Positions 52,472 through 60,668 of a stretch of DNA of 64,000 nucleotides are shown in pieces. Numbering within the stretch: position 1 is the first letter of the stretch; each line of letters starts with the position of its first letter. This DNA is from Saccharibacillus sp. JS10 (GTDB taxonomy: Bacteria > Bacillota > Bacilli > Paenibacillales > Paenibacillaceae), in assembly GCF_024436065.1 (NCBI RefSeq), contig NZ_JANFNS010000003.1:1-64000 (forward strand). The letters run 5' to 3'. The translations under genes were made by a program, and so were the position numbers. Under the pieces are notes generated by a model. That model ran no database searches. It saw only the letters and a program-made list of their open reading frames with translations, and was not told where the DNA came from.

Positions 52472-53944
52472 TTATTCGCGCGGTTCCGGAGGACGCTTGC
52501 TAAGCGGAATTACCGCAATCAATCCCAAGACCGTCAAGATCAACATCACGATAAACAATTGGTGAAGGCCGCCTTCGAGTATACCGGACAAGCTGGCAAG
52601 TTTATCCGCCGGCATCTCGGAACGTCCGTGTTCGGATAACAACAAGTTGATATCCGCTTCGCTTGCTCCGGAAGTTCCTTGATCCGATAACAATACCGCA
52701 TTCAAAAACGTACCGAAAAAAGCAACGCCAAGGGTCTGACCGAGCGTACGCAAAAACGTGTTCAATGCGGTCGAAGCTCCGCGTAGCGAATAGCCAACCG
52801 AGGACTGCGCCACGATCGTAAAGACAGTGAGCGACATCCCGAAACCCAAGCCGAGTACTAACATCAATAGAGGCAAAACATAGATTGGCGCATCGCCGCC
52901 AAGCAGCGTAACGCCTGCGATGCCAAGCACCAAAGCCGTTAACCCGATAACGGCTGAATTGCGTGCGCCGCTTTTGGCAATCATTTTACCGCTAATGAAC
53001 GATCCGGCTATCCAAGTGAAAGACATCGGCGCAAGCAGCATACCGGACAATACCGCACTTCCTAATTGAACCCCTTGTACCCACAGCGGAATATACGTGG
53101 TTAGACCGATCAATAGCGTACTGACGAAGATTGCAGCGATACTCGAAAAGGTAATATCGCGTATGCGGAACAACTTGAGTGGAACCATCGGCTCAGCCGC
53201 ACGGCTTTCGATCCACACGAACAAGACCAGCATAATGATTGCGCCTGCCAATAACGCGATTAATAACGGCGAATCCCATGCAGCCGATTGCCCGCCTGAA
53301 GTGAGAGCGAGTAACAATGCGGTCATGCCGATCGAGAACGTAGCCGCTCCCGCCCAGTCGATCTGAGCTTTTTTGCGTACCCGTTCTTCTTTCAAAAACA
53401 CCATAATAAACGCTACAGCAAGTAACCCGAACGGGACGTTAATCCCGAAAATCCAGCGCCAGGAAAAAGTATCGACCAGATAACCGCCAAGCAGCGGTCC
53501 CACGAGCGACGCGATGCCCCAGACCGAACTGACCATGCCTTGAATCTTGCCGCGTTCTTCCATCTTATACAGATCGCCAATGATCGTATAGGTCACGGGA
53601 ATAACAGCACCTGCACCAATACCTTGCAACGCGCGAAAAGCGATCAATTGCTCCATGCCTTGCGCGAATCCGCATAACGCAGATCCTACGATAAACAAAA
53701 TACAGCCGAGCAAAAAGATTGGCTTGCGTCCGAACAGATCGCTAAGCTTGCCAAAGATCGGCGTGGTGACTGCCATCGTGAGCAAATAAGCGGCAAATAC
53801 CCAACTCATCAGCGAAGCGGCTTCAAATTCTCCGACGATCGAAGGCGTAGCGGGGCTGATCACCGTTCCTTCGATTGCCGCTAGAAACGTCGAGAGCATA
53901 AGACCCGCGACTACGTATTTACGTCTGTCTTGCAGTTGTGTCAC
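52472..53944 (-). CDS. DHA2-family (EmrB/QacA-type) drug exporter
   Basis: Integral membrane proton antiporter of 490 residues and 14 helices. Motif A is FGKLSDLFGRKPIFLLG in loop 2-3. Helix 1 carries FLAAIEGTVISPATPSIVGEF, typical of EmrB-type pumps. Helix 5 motif C reads GPLLGGYLVDTFSWRWIFGINVPFG. Length and sequence resemble YusP/Mdr. Substrates are not predictable. Likely regulated by the convergent MarR protein. Confidence 0.92.
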   Translation of the reverse strand: MTQLQDRRKYVVAGLMLSTFLAAIEGTVISPATPSIVGEFEAASLMSWVFAAYLLTMAVTTPIFGKLSDLFGRKPIFLLGCILFIVGSALCGFAQGMEQLIAFRALQGIGAGAVIPVTYTIIGDLYKMEERGKIQGMVSSVWGIASLVGPLLGGYLVDTFSWRWIFGINVPFGLLAVAFIMVFLKEERVRKKAQIDWAGAATFSIGMTALLLALTSGGQSAAWDSPLLIALLAGAIIMLVLFVWIESRAAEPMVPLKLFRIRDITFSSIAAIFVSTLLIGLTTYIPLWVQGVQLGSAVLSGMLLAPMSFTWIAGSFISGKMIAKSGARNSAVIGLTALVLGIAGVTLLGGDAPIYVLPLLMLVLGLGFGMSLTVFTIVAQSSVGYSLRGASTALNTFLRTLGQTLGVAFFGTFLNAVLLSDQGTSGASEADINLLLSEHGRSEMPADKLASLSGILEGGLHQLFIVMLILTVLGLIAVIPLSKRPPEPRE

Positions 53945-54082
53945 GGCTGTACAATCCTCTCGTATTCAATTCTCGATCGCTGCGACTTGGGCAATATATC
54001 TCCCTCAGACAGCGACACATCTGTCTATTTTATCATGGAAATGCTCAGTTGGTTCAGCTTTGTCAGAGATTTCATAAGCTAT

Positions 54083-54130
54083 AAAAATCCCCGAATGTTC
54101 TCTTTGACGATCAGAGAACACTCGGGGATT
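54083..54130 (-). terminator. Terminator after the winged-helix-like gene
   Basis: AATCCCCGAgTGTTCTCT and AGAGAACATTCGGGGATT form an 18-bp stem, then TTTTAT on the minus strand. Confidence 0.88.
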
Positions 54131-54192
54131 CAGACATCTGAGACAGGGTTTACTCTCAGAAGTCGTTTGATCTGTGTACATGAAGCGAAAAC

Positions 54193-54495
54193 TTATACGC
54201 CCGCCATTTTCGCGTTGCCACTTTCGCTGAGCACTTCCGAGCACATATTGCCAAGTGCGCTGCGGATTTTGCGAAGCTCGGTGATGCCGGCGCCAGTCAG
54301 TGTGTACTCTTCGCCGTGTGCAGTCAGTAGATTTTCAGTCGCTAGATTTTCTAGCTCTTGCTTAACCTCCCGATCTGCGACCCGGTAACCGACACGCTCC
54401 AATTTCGGTAGCGCTTCGCGGATCGAAATGTCTTGTTCTTCCGCGTAATGCAGTAAATGAATCCGTATAAATAAATTCTGCGTTGCCGCTTGCAT
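54193..54495 (-). CDS. Small winged-helix-like protein (100 aa)
   Basis: 100-residue soluble protein. The order of short helices and a hydrophobic YTLTGAGITELRKIRSAL segment (ETG/TGAG wing as in PadR and MarR proteins) suggests a winged-helix DNA-binding fold, perhaps PadR-like. This is from pattern only. ATG 54495 follows GGAGG by eight bases, and an upstream in-frame ATG overlaps that site. Transcribed alone, with its own terminator. Confidence 0.65.
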   Translation of the reverse strand: MQAATQNLFIRIHLLHYAEEQDISIREALPKLERVGYRVADREVKQELENLATENLLTAHGEEYTLTGAGITELRKIRSALGNMCSEVLSESGNAKMAGV

Positions 54496-54613
54496 AGCCT
54501 GTTCCTCCATTCAATCAACGTTATTTTGTAGGTATAGGATTTGAGTTATCCACTACTTACCCTCACGCCGAATTCGGGAAACACTCGGCAACCTCAGACA
54601 TTCAACTGCCGCA

Positions 54614-54642
54614 TTGACATTTTTCGGCGAACAGTCCTTAAT
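54614..54642 (+). promoter_or_regulatory. Promoter of the fRMsr gene
   Basis: TTGACA (54614-54619), 17 bp, CTTAAT (54637-54642). Perfect -35, weak -10. Confidence 0.5.
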
Positions 54643-54728
54643 TAAGAATACCGGGTTGCTGCAAGGTCAGCTCATTTCGGTAAAGATCTGATTCTGTGAA
54701 ACTGTATGCGAATAGGAGGCTCACGCTC

Positions 54729-55211
54729 ATGTTTGAAACTAAACTTTACGCAGGTACGCGCGAAGAAAATTACGCGACTGCGCTGAATCAATTGAAAGCT
54801 CTGATCGACGGTGAACCGGATCGGATCGCCAATCTTGCCAACGCTTCGGCGCTACTGGCTCAATGCTTGGACGACACGAACTGGTCGGGCTTCTATCTGT
54901 ACGACGGCAAAGAACTCGTACTCGGTCCATTCCAAGGCTTACCGGCATGTATCCGTATTCCGATGGGCAAAGGCGTCTGCGGCACAGCGGCACAAACCCG
55001 CGAAACGCAGCTCGTCGAAGACGTACATGCTTTCCCGGGGCATATCGCTTGCGATTCGGCAACGAACAGCGAGATTGTCGTGCCGTTGGTTAAAGACAAC
55101 GGCGAACTGATCGGCGTCCTCGATATTGACAGCCCGGAACACGCTCGATTCGACGAAAGCGACCGCGAGTTCGTTGAGGAGTTCGCGAAAATCCTAGTTG
55201 CTCAGCTTTAA
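54729..55211 (+). CDS. Free methionine-(R)-sulfoxide reductase (GAF domain)
   Basis: Cytosolic 160-residue GAF protein of the YebR/YtsP (fRMsr) class that reduces free Met-R-sulfoxide. The three cysteines of the class are present: Cys74 (LPACIRIPMG), Cys84 (GKGVCGTAA) and Cys108 (GHIACDS), with the NWSGFYLYDG and VLDIDSPEHARFDE segments. ATG 54729 has AGGAGG nine bases before it. The frame extends upstream to 54696 without a site. Structured repeat D follows the stop. Confidence 0.92.
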   Translation: MFETKLYAGTREENYATALNQLKALIDGEPDRIANLANASALLAQCLDDTNWSGFYLYDGKELVLGPFQGLPACIRIPMGKGVCGTAAQTRETQLVEDVHAFPGHIACDSATNSEIVVPLVKDNGELIGVLDIDSPEHARFDESDREFVEEFAKILVAQL

Positions 55212-55229
55212 GTTACGTAGGTTGGGGCA

Positions 55230-55440
55230 GCGAAAAGGCTTCGAGAGAAATTCGTTAGCGTATGCTTACGATGTGTCTTTCTTCGAAAGTCTTTAGGTCG
55301 CGTGTTGAAATCGAGAAAAGTTGATTAAACTTGGAATGGATTTTCTCGATTTCAAAGGCGAACGCTAACAGCGTATGCTTCCGAAGTGCGTTTCTTCGAA
55401 ATGCTTCACCTGCACTGAATTTCTCTCTCCGCCTTTTCGC
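55230..55440 (+). repeat. Structured 3'-UTR repeat, copy D
   Basis: 211 bp from GCGAAAAGGC to GCCTTTTCGC, with inner arms GAGAGAAATTC and GAATTTCTCTC (24-bp inverted ends, three mismatches). The middle hairpin ATCGAGAAAA/TTTTCTCGAT replaces ATCGGGAAAA/TTTTCCCGAT of copies B and C with paired changes. Begins 18 bp after the fRMsr stop, and the terminator at 55480 follows. Confidence 0.88.
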
Positions 55441-55479
55441 TGCCCAAGCTACATCGGAGTGTTTTTGAAGATTTAAAGA

Positions 55480-55518
55480 AGAAGCCCACGTCTCCTTAAT
55501 GGAGGACGCGGGCTTTTT
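55480..55518. terminator. Terminator beyond repeat D, between fRMsr and PAP2
   Basis: AAGCCCACGTCTCC and GGAGGACGCGGGCTTTTT stem. Works for both convergent genes. Confidence 0.9.
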
Positions 55519-55547
55519 GTATAATACTAGATTAATTTTATAGCGAA

Positions 55548-56282
55548 TTAAATCCCGTCGCCCCGCAGACTTTCTTGGCGTTCGGCTTCGGTGCGGCCGC
55601 CGAGGCGGCTTTGTTTACGGTGACGCCAGTATTCAAACACGCCGATCGTCAGTGCGAGCCAAGCGCCGCTTGCGACGTAGCCGCCGATCACATCGCTCGG
55701 ATAATGGACGCCGAGGTAGATTCGGCTGAGCCCGATCGTGAGCGTCAGCAAGATGCAGAGAATCAGTGAAATAATTCGAATCGACATCGGGCGAATCATT
55801 CGCCAAAGCAAGTATGCCAAAATCCCGTAAAGGGCGAACGCGCCCATCGAGTGGCCGCTCGGGAAGCTGTACGAATATTCTTGCGCGAGACGGTTGATGT
55901 CTGGACGTTCGCGTTGGAACAGATTTTTGAGCAAAATATTAATCAGCGCGCTGCCGCCTGTCGCGCATAGGACAAGCAGCGGTTCCCAGCGAAGGCGTGG
56001 GATATACAGTAAAAACAGTAGCAAAATCAAAATTAATGCGATAACGACTTTGGTTGAGCCGATCCAAGATAAAGTCTCGGCAACCATTGTCCAGCCCGGT
56101 GCTTCTTGCCCTTGAATTCGTCCGATCCATTTATGGTCGAAATCGATAACGCGCTGATTATCTGAGCCTACCATCATCGCAATAATGACGAAGACCACAG
56201 CCAATACGCCAAATCCGACCAAACACAAAGTCGTATGCCTCATCGAAGCTTTCGTTTTCCACTTTTCTTTTTCCATTACCAT
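55548..56282 (-). CDS. PAP2-superfamily membrane phosphatase
   Basis: Integral membrane protein of 244 residues with six helices. The tripartite phosphatidate-phosphatase motif is KNLFQRERPD, PSGHSMGA and SRIYLGVHYPSDVIGG, giving the catalytic histidines and arginine. Homologues (BcrC, YodM, YwoA) dephosphorylate undecaprenyl pyrophosphate or phosphatidylglycerol phosphate on the outer face. Which of these applies is not visible. GGAGGG precedes the first ATG. Confidence 0.9.
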   Translation of the reverse strand: MVMEKEKWKTKASMRHTTLCLVGFGVLAVVFVIIAMMVGSDNQRVIDFDHKWIGRIQGQEAPGWTMVAETLSWIGSTKVVIALILILLLFLLYIPRLRWEPLLVLCATGGSALINILLKNLFQRERPDINRLAQEYSYSFPSGHSMGAFALYGILAYLLWRMIRPMSIRIISLILCILLTLTIGLSRIYLGVHYPSDVIGGYVASGAWLALTIGVFEYWRHRKQSRLGGRTEAERQESLRGDGI

Positions 56283-56457
56283 TCAGGACCCTCCGAATTT
56301 CTTTTCAAAATCGTGATTAGGATTCATTTTACTGCAACGCTTAAACGCATCGAATTCTCATCATACCACCAAGCCAGCTTTACATTCAATTTACGTATAT
56401 CTACATGTCGTTAAACACTTCTATCCCGTTTGTAACCAACAAGCTTGGAATTCAAAA

Positions 56458-56491
56458 AATCCTTCCCCGCCGAAGCGAGAAAGGATTCGTA
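56458..56491 (-). terminator. mntH terminator
   Basis: On the minus strand AATCCTTTCTCGC, a UUCG tetraloop, GCGGGGAAGGATT, then TTTT. Stem uses G-U pairs. Confidence 0.85.
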
Positions 56492-56520
56492 TGAAACGCT
56501 AACCGAAACTGGGATGGTCA

Positions 56521-57852
56521 TCAGAAACTTTCGACAACCAAGAAAATATTGAGCGCAATGACCAGAGCCGCAATCGCCCAACCCAACACTTTCGTAATCG
56601 GTCGGTTGACTAACCCACCCATCAATTTGCGATCGCCGGTGAACATCATCAGCGGCACTAACGCAAACGCGATCCCGAACGACAATACGACTTGGCTGCT
56701 CACCAGCGCTTGAGTCGCGTCAATCCCCGAAATAATCAGCGCGAGCGGCGGTACCATCGTGATTGCACGTCTCAGATACAAGTTGATCCGCTTGTTGATA
56801 AATCCTTGCATCACGACATCGCCCGATAACGTACCGACCGACGAACTCGACAATCCCGCGATCAATAGACCTAGACCGAAAGAGATCGCGGTCGCAGGAC
56901 CGGCAAGTTCACGGAAATGGATAAACGCTTGATCGAGCTCTTCGACCACCAATCCATTTTTGAAAAACAAAGCGGCGGCAATAATCAGCATCGCCATATT
57001 CACTGCACCCGCGACGATCATCGCGAATACAATATCGAAAAATTCCAACCGAAAAATCTTTTTCTTTTCTTCTTCGTTGCGTCCTACAATCCGGCTTTGC
57101 GTAAGCGAAGAATGCAGATAAATCGCGTGCGGCATCACGGTTGCGCCCAAAATCCCGGCTGCTAGCATAATGCTTTGTGTACCCTCAAATTTTGGTGTGA
57201 ACATTCCCATAGCGACCGCGCCCATATCCGGTTTTGCCATAAATACTTGAAAAGCAAAAGCCAATACGACCGCGACGACCATCCCTGCAATACCCGTCTC
57301 CAAAGCTCGAAATCCTCGGCGTTGAAGTTCTAATATAGCAAACGAAGCGACTGCGGTAATCAATGCGGCTGGAAGCATCGGAATCCCGAAGATCAGATAT
57401 AGACCGAGCGCAGCGCCGATAAATTCGGCTAAATCGGTCGCGATAATGACCAATTCGCTTTGAATCCACAAAAAGATCGAGACGCCTTTGGGAAAACGAT
57501 CTCTGGCGATCTCCGGCAAGTTCCGCCCTGTCGCGATGCCGAGTTTTGCAGATAGCGATTGAATCAATACCGCCATTAGATTCGAGCCGAAGATCACCCA
57601 CAGCAGCATATAACCGTATTGCGAACCGGCTGTAATATTGGTAGCAAAGTTACCGGGATCGATATACGCAACGGCTGCGATAAACGCTGGGCCTAGAAAC
57701 GGCAATAGCCGTTTGAGCCCTTTCGTTTCTCCGCTTAGTACCGCTTGCGCCGCGATTTCAGTTCGTGTTCGCGATGCGTTTTTTCGTTCTTCGAAACTTT
57801 TCGTTCCTTTTTCTTTAGTCCGTGCAGCTTTTGTATCGATATCTTTTTCCAT
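56521..57852 (-). CDS. mntH: Nramp-family manganese transporter
   Basis: Integral membrane proton-coupled Mn2+ importer of 443 residues and 11 helices. The metal-binding motif of helix 1 is AYIDPGNFATNI (DPGN) and of helix 6 GATVMPHAIYLHSS (MPH), both intact. Nramp consensus loop between helices 8 and 9 is present. The N-terminal 45 residues are a charged cytosolic extension. A MntR-like box lies about 90 bp upstream, which supports manganese repression. Confidence 0.94.
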   Translation of the reverse strand: MEKDIDTKAARTKEKGTKSFEERKNASRTRTEIAAQAVLSGETKGLKRLLPFLGPAFIAAVAYIDPGNFATNITAGSQYGYMLLWVIFGSNLMAVLIQSLSAKLGIATGRNLPEIARDRFPKGVSIFLWIQSELVIIATDLAEFIGAALGLYLIFGIPMLPAALITAVASFAILELQRRGFRALETGIAGMVVAVVLAFAFQVFMAKPDMGAVAMGMFTPKFEGTQSIMLAAGILGATVMPHAIYLHSSLTQSRIVGRNEEEKKKIFRLEFFDIVFAMIVAGAVNMAMLIIAAALFFKNGLVVEELDQAFIHFRELAGPATAISFGLGLLIAGLSSSSVGTLSGDVVMQGFINKRINLYLRRAITMVPPLALIISGIDATQALVSSQVVLSFGIAFALVPLMMFTGDRKLMGGLVNRPITKVLGWAIAALVIALNIFLVVESF

Positions 57853-57936
57853 TCTTGCTTCACCTCTTCATTCCCGTTCCATTTATCGACATGCTTATAT
57901 ATTTCCTCGAACTATATTTGTTACTCATGCACACTT

Positions 57937-57958
57937 TTGTTTCCCTTGTGCAACTTTT
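57937..57958 (-). promoter_or_regulatory. MntR box upstream of mntH
   Basis: Minus strand AAAGTTGCACAAGGGAAACA. It matches the Bacillus MntR sites at mntA (TTTTGCATGAGGGAAAC) and mntH, with the conserved TTGC..AGGGAAAC arrangement. The promoter hexamers themselves are unclear. Confidence 0.65.
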
Positions 57959-58026
57959 GAGTCGATTGTACTCCTTTTCTCTCTATATGTAAACACTGCT
58001 ATACGCAAACTTAAACATTGGCAATA

Positions 58027-58071
58027 AAAAAAGCGAAGCTATACTTCCCGCTCCGCTGCTTGATTCGCTAT
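58027..58071 (-). terminator. Terminator overlapping the end of the DUF402 gene
   Basis: On the minus strand AGCGAA, about 30 nt, TTCGCTTTTTTT. The 5' arm lies inside the last codons of the gene. Confidence 0.6.
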
Positions 58072-58563
58072 ATGGTGAATGATTGGATCTAAACTTCCGT
58101 CAAAAGGAAATTGGTGCTGGGCAATCCGTTGTTGTAAGTCTTCCAAAGCTTGTCTAGCGTATACGATCAATTCGGGTGGGTAATTCAATCGCACTTGATT
58201 ATCCGCAAATTCGTCTTCGTCTACGACATGCCAGCCTTGTGCTTCGTTCCATAATAAATCCAGGTCCAGATCGACAAAAGAAACATGGGATTCATGCTGG
58301 ATACAAGGCTGCGTAATATTGCAATAGATTGAAATCAATTTGCCGTTTTGGATATCAAAACTAACGGTGAATCCTTCTTGCAGCGCATACACTTCAAGCG
58401 AAGCATGAGGAATCGTGAAGGTCTGACCTTTGGTATGGTGCTTGAGCTTCCGACCGGCTTTGCCTTCGGCAATCACAAAATCTTCGCGCTGTTCAAGCAA
58501 CGTCATCTCCCAATCATAATGCGCAATATTTCCGTATTTCGTCGCATGAACCTGTATATTCAC
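58039..58563 (-). CDS. DUF402 protein (nucleoside di/triphosphatase-like)
   Basis: Soluble 174-residue DUF402 protein. Conserved LLEQREDFVIAEGKAGRKLKH, then the acidic metal-binding VDLDLDLLW and the WHVVDEDEFADN segment. The Ntdp subgroup hydrolyses nucleoside tri/diphosphates, and others are FomD-like. It starts at GTG 58563 overlapping the MarR stop (GTGA), so it is translated with the regulator, which is unusual company for this family. Confidence 0.8.
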   Translation of the reverse strand: MNIQVHATKYGNIAHYDWEMTLLEQREDFVIAEGKAGRKLKHHTKGQTFTIPHASLEVYALQEGFTVSFDIQNGKLISIYCNITQPCIQHESHVSFVDLDLDLLWNEAQGWHVVDEDEFADNQVRLNYPPELIVYARQALEDLQQRIAQHQFPFDGSLDPIIHHIANQAAEREV

Positions 58564-59030
58564 TCCAGATCGTCCTTTCGATATGGGCGAGTCCCACCGT
58601 TTTTGACAAATTCCCAGTCCGGCTCGACATTCACTCTTACTTTTTGCAAAAGTTCCATGAGTTGCTGTTGGTCTTGTTCGCTCAGACCTTTGACCGCCGA
58701 CGCATCGGAGTACCGTTCTTCTTTTTGCAAAAACCGATACATCTCCAGCCCTTTTTCGGTTGGATATAACGTTTTGTTTTTCAGGTTGCCCTGCTGTTGC
58801 TTTTTATGAATCAACAGATCGCGTTCCAACTTCTCAATGGCACGCGAAGCGGTCGAACGATCGACTTTCACTTGGGTTAAGATTTCTTCTTGAATAATAC
58901 CCGGTTGCTCGCAAATACGCACTAAATAAATATATTGATTTTTGGATAACCCGTACGGCTTAAACTCAATATTGGACATCGATTCAAAGCATCTTGCGAT
59001 CGCACCGATTTCTCGTAAGATTGAACTCAT
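58560..59030 (-). CDS. MarR-family transcriptional regulator
   Basis: 156-residue MarR repressor with the winged-helix segment GIIQEEILTQVKVDRSTASRAIEKLERDLLIHKKQQQGNLKNKTLYPTEKG. Coupled to the DUF402 gene downstream and divergent from the ElaA-like acetyltransferase gene. Two palindromes in the 89-bp divergent gap are probably its operators, controlling both directions. AAAAGGAGG precedes the ATG. Confidence 0.9.
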   Translation of the reverse strand: MSSILREIGAIARCFESMSNIEFKPYGLSKNQYIYLVRICEQPGIIQEEILTQVKVDRSTASRAIEKLERDLLIHKKQQQGNLKNKTLYPTEKGLEMYRFLQKEERYSDASAVKGLSEQDQQQLMELLQKVRVNVEPDWEFVKNGGTRPYRKDDLE

Positions 59031-59042
59031 AACGTCCTCCTT

Positions 59043-59094
59043 TTATTGCAAATGCAATAAAATCATTGTATGCTACATTCATTGCTTTGGCAAT
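59043..59094. promoter_or_regulatory. Two MarR operator palindromes in a divergent gap
   Basis: TTATTGCA-AA-TGCAATAA (59043-59060, perfect 8-bp arms) and ATTGC-TTTG-GCAAT (59081-59094). Shared half-site ATTGC/GCAAT, centres about 36 bp apart. Confidence 0.75.
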
Positions 59095-59119
59095 ACGAGT
59101 AAATTAGGAGGTCAACATC

Positions 59120-59560
59120 ATGCAGTGGCATTTGAAATCTTTCGAACAACTAACCGGGGACGAAATATACCGAATTTTAGAGCAGCGCGTGGCGGTATTT
59201 ATGTTGGAACAAAACTGCTTGTATCCCGAAATCGACGGCAAAGATAACCAGTGTTATCACCTTTTTGCCGAGGAAAACGGACAAATCGCCGCTTACTGCC
59301 GCCTGATTCCACCGGGCGTTACGTACACCCAAGCTTCGATTGGACGCGTGCTGGTCAACGATGCTTTTCGCGGACAAGGATTGGCTCAACAGATGATGAC
59401 GCAAGCGATCACTTTTTTGACCGAAGAACTGGGGCAATCCCAGATCAAAATTCAAGCGCAGCATTATTTGGAGAAGTTTTACGGTTCGTTCGGGTTTACG
59501 CCGATCTCCGATGTGTATCCTGAAGACGGAATCCCTCATGTGGATATGCTGCGCGGATAA
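59120..59560 (+). CDS. ElaA-like GNAT acetyltransferase
   Basis: Cytosolic 146-residue ElaA-type acetyltransferase: AVFMLEQNCLYPEIDGKDNQCYHLFAEENG, the acetyl-CoA loop IGRVLVNDAFRGQGLAQQMM and the closing KFYGSFGFTPISDVYPEDGIPHVDM block that defines the family. Substrate unknown. AGGAGG ten bases before the ATG. Divergent from the MarR gene and probably repressed by it. Confidence 0.9.
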   Translation: MQWHLKSFEQLTGDEIYRILEQRVAVFMLEQNCLYPEIDGKDNQCYHLFAEENGQIAAYCRLIPPGVTYTQASIGRVLVNDAFRGQGLAQQMMTQAITFLTEELGQSQIKIQAQHYLEKFYGSFGFTPISDVYPEDGIPHVDMLRG

Positions 59561-59587
59561 AGCTATCATTTATCAACGTGCAGAGGT

Positions 59588-59911
59588 TCAGAGCCGGATC
59601 AAAACCATATATAAGATCGTACCGACGGCTATCGAAAGAAACATATTCTTTTTCCACACATGTAACCCGGCGACCACGGCAACCGAAATCAATTCGGGAA
59701 TTCCGTGAGCGCCGGACATCAGATTGATATTTTTCAAACTATAGATCACTAACAAACCGATGGTCGCAGCAGGTAACACTTTCCCGAGATATTGGATATA
59801 TTTTGGCGTTGGACGTCCCGGTGGAAAGATCAAAAATGGCAAAAAGCGCGTCGCCATCGTTGCCAATACGACAATCGCGATGATCCAAATCTGTTGGCTC
59901 ACACTCATCAT
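59588..59911 (-). CDS. azlD: Branched-chain amino acid exporter subunit AzlD
   Basis: Small membrane protein of 107 residues with four helices, AzlD family ([41 protein letters not shown]). Partner of AzlC, forming an exporter of branched-chain amino acids or azaleucine. The ATG overlaps the azlC stop by four bases. Confidence 0.92.
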   Translation of the reverse strand: MMSVSQQIWIIAIVVLATMATRFLPFLIFPPGRPTPKYIQYLGKVLPAATIGLLVIYSLKNINLMSGAHGIPELISVAVVAGLHVWKKNMFLSIAVGTILYMVLIRL

Positions 59912-60636
59912 AACGGTTCTCCTTTTTCGGCTGCGATCGTTTCACGCTCCAACTTTTTGCGCGCCAAAGTCAGAATCGCCAAAATCACAAGCATCGCCGG
60001 AATGATAAAACGGTCTGCACCGAATACAATCAAGCACACGACGGACACGCCAATGCCGATCATCGCACTATCGTGTACTTTTTCTTTCATCCATTGTTCA
60101 ATGAAAATCACGACAAATAATGCCGTCATCACAAACTCCAGACCTTCTAAATCAAAATGTACAAATGACCCGAGAAGCCCTCCAATCGTCGCACCCGCGA
60201 CCCAATACACATGATTCAGCAGCGTCACGAAAAACATAAACCAACCTCGGTCGACTTCACGCGGAATAGTTGCCGACTGATTCAGGGAAAACGATTCGTC
60301 GCACATCCCGAATATCAGATACGGCTTTTTCCAACCGGTGCCTTTGTATTTCTCCAACATCGATAGCCCATAAAATAAATGCCTTGCATTCACCATCAAC
60401 GTCAAAAGTAACGCTCCTAACGGATTAAAAGCGCCTAACAACAAACTCACCGCTACAAATTCCATCGATCCTGCAAAAATCAATAAACTCATAAAAAAAG
60501 CCCATCCTGCACCGAAGCCGGATAGGTTCATGAAGACGCCATAAGCGATCCCCAAAAACATAAATCCAGCCAAAATCGGTACAGTGATTGGGAAAGCAGC
60601 TCGAAATGCGGCGAATACAGTCGCTTGTTTGTTCAT
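59908..60636 (-). CDS. azlC: Branched-chain amino acid exporter subunit AzlC
   Basis: Integral membrane protein of 242 residues, AzlC/LIV-E family. Typical are the [26 protein letters not shown] start, [41 protein letters not shown] and [10 protein letters not shown]. Works with AzlD encoded immediately downstream. Confidence 0.93.
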   Translation of the reverse strand: MNKQATVFAAFRAAFPITVPILAGFMFLGIAYGVFMNLSGFGAGWAFFMSLLIFAGSMEFVAVSLLLGAFNPLGALLLTLMVNARHLFYGLSMLEKYKGTGWKKPYLIFGMCDESFSLNQSATIPREVDRGWFMFFVTLLNHVYWVAGATIGGLLGSFVHFDLEGLEFVMTALFVVIFIEQWMKEKVHDSAMIGIGVSVVCLIVFGADRFIIPAMLVILAILTLARKKLERETIAAEKGEPL

Positions 60637-60668
60637 TTTCCGAATATCGTTCCTTTCCGCCTGCTACT

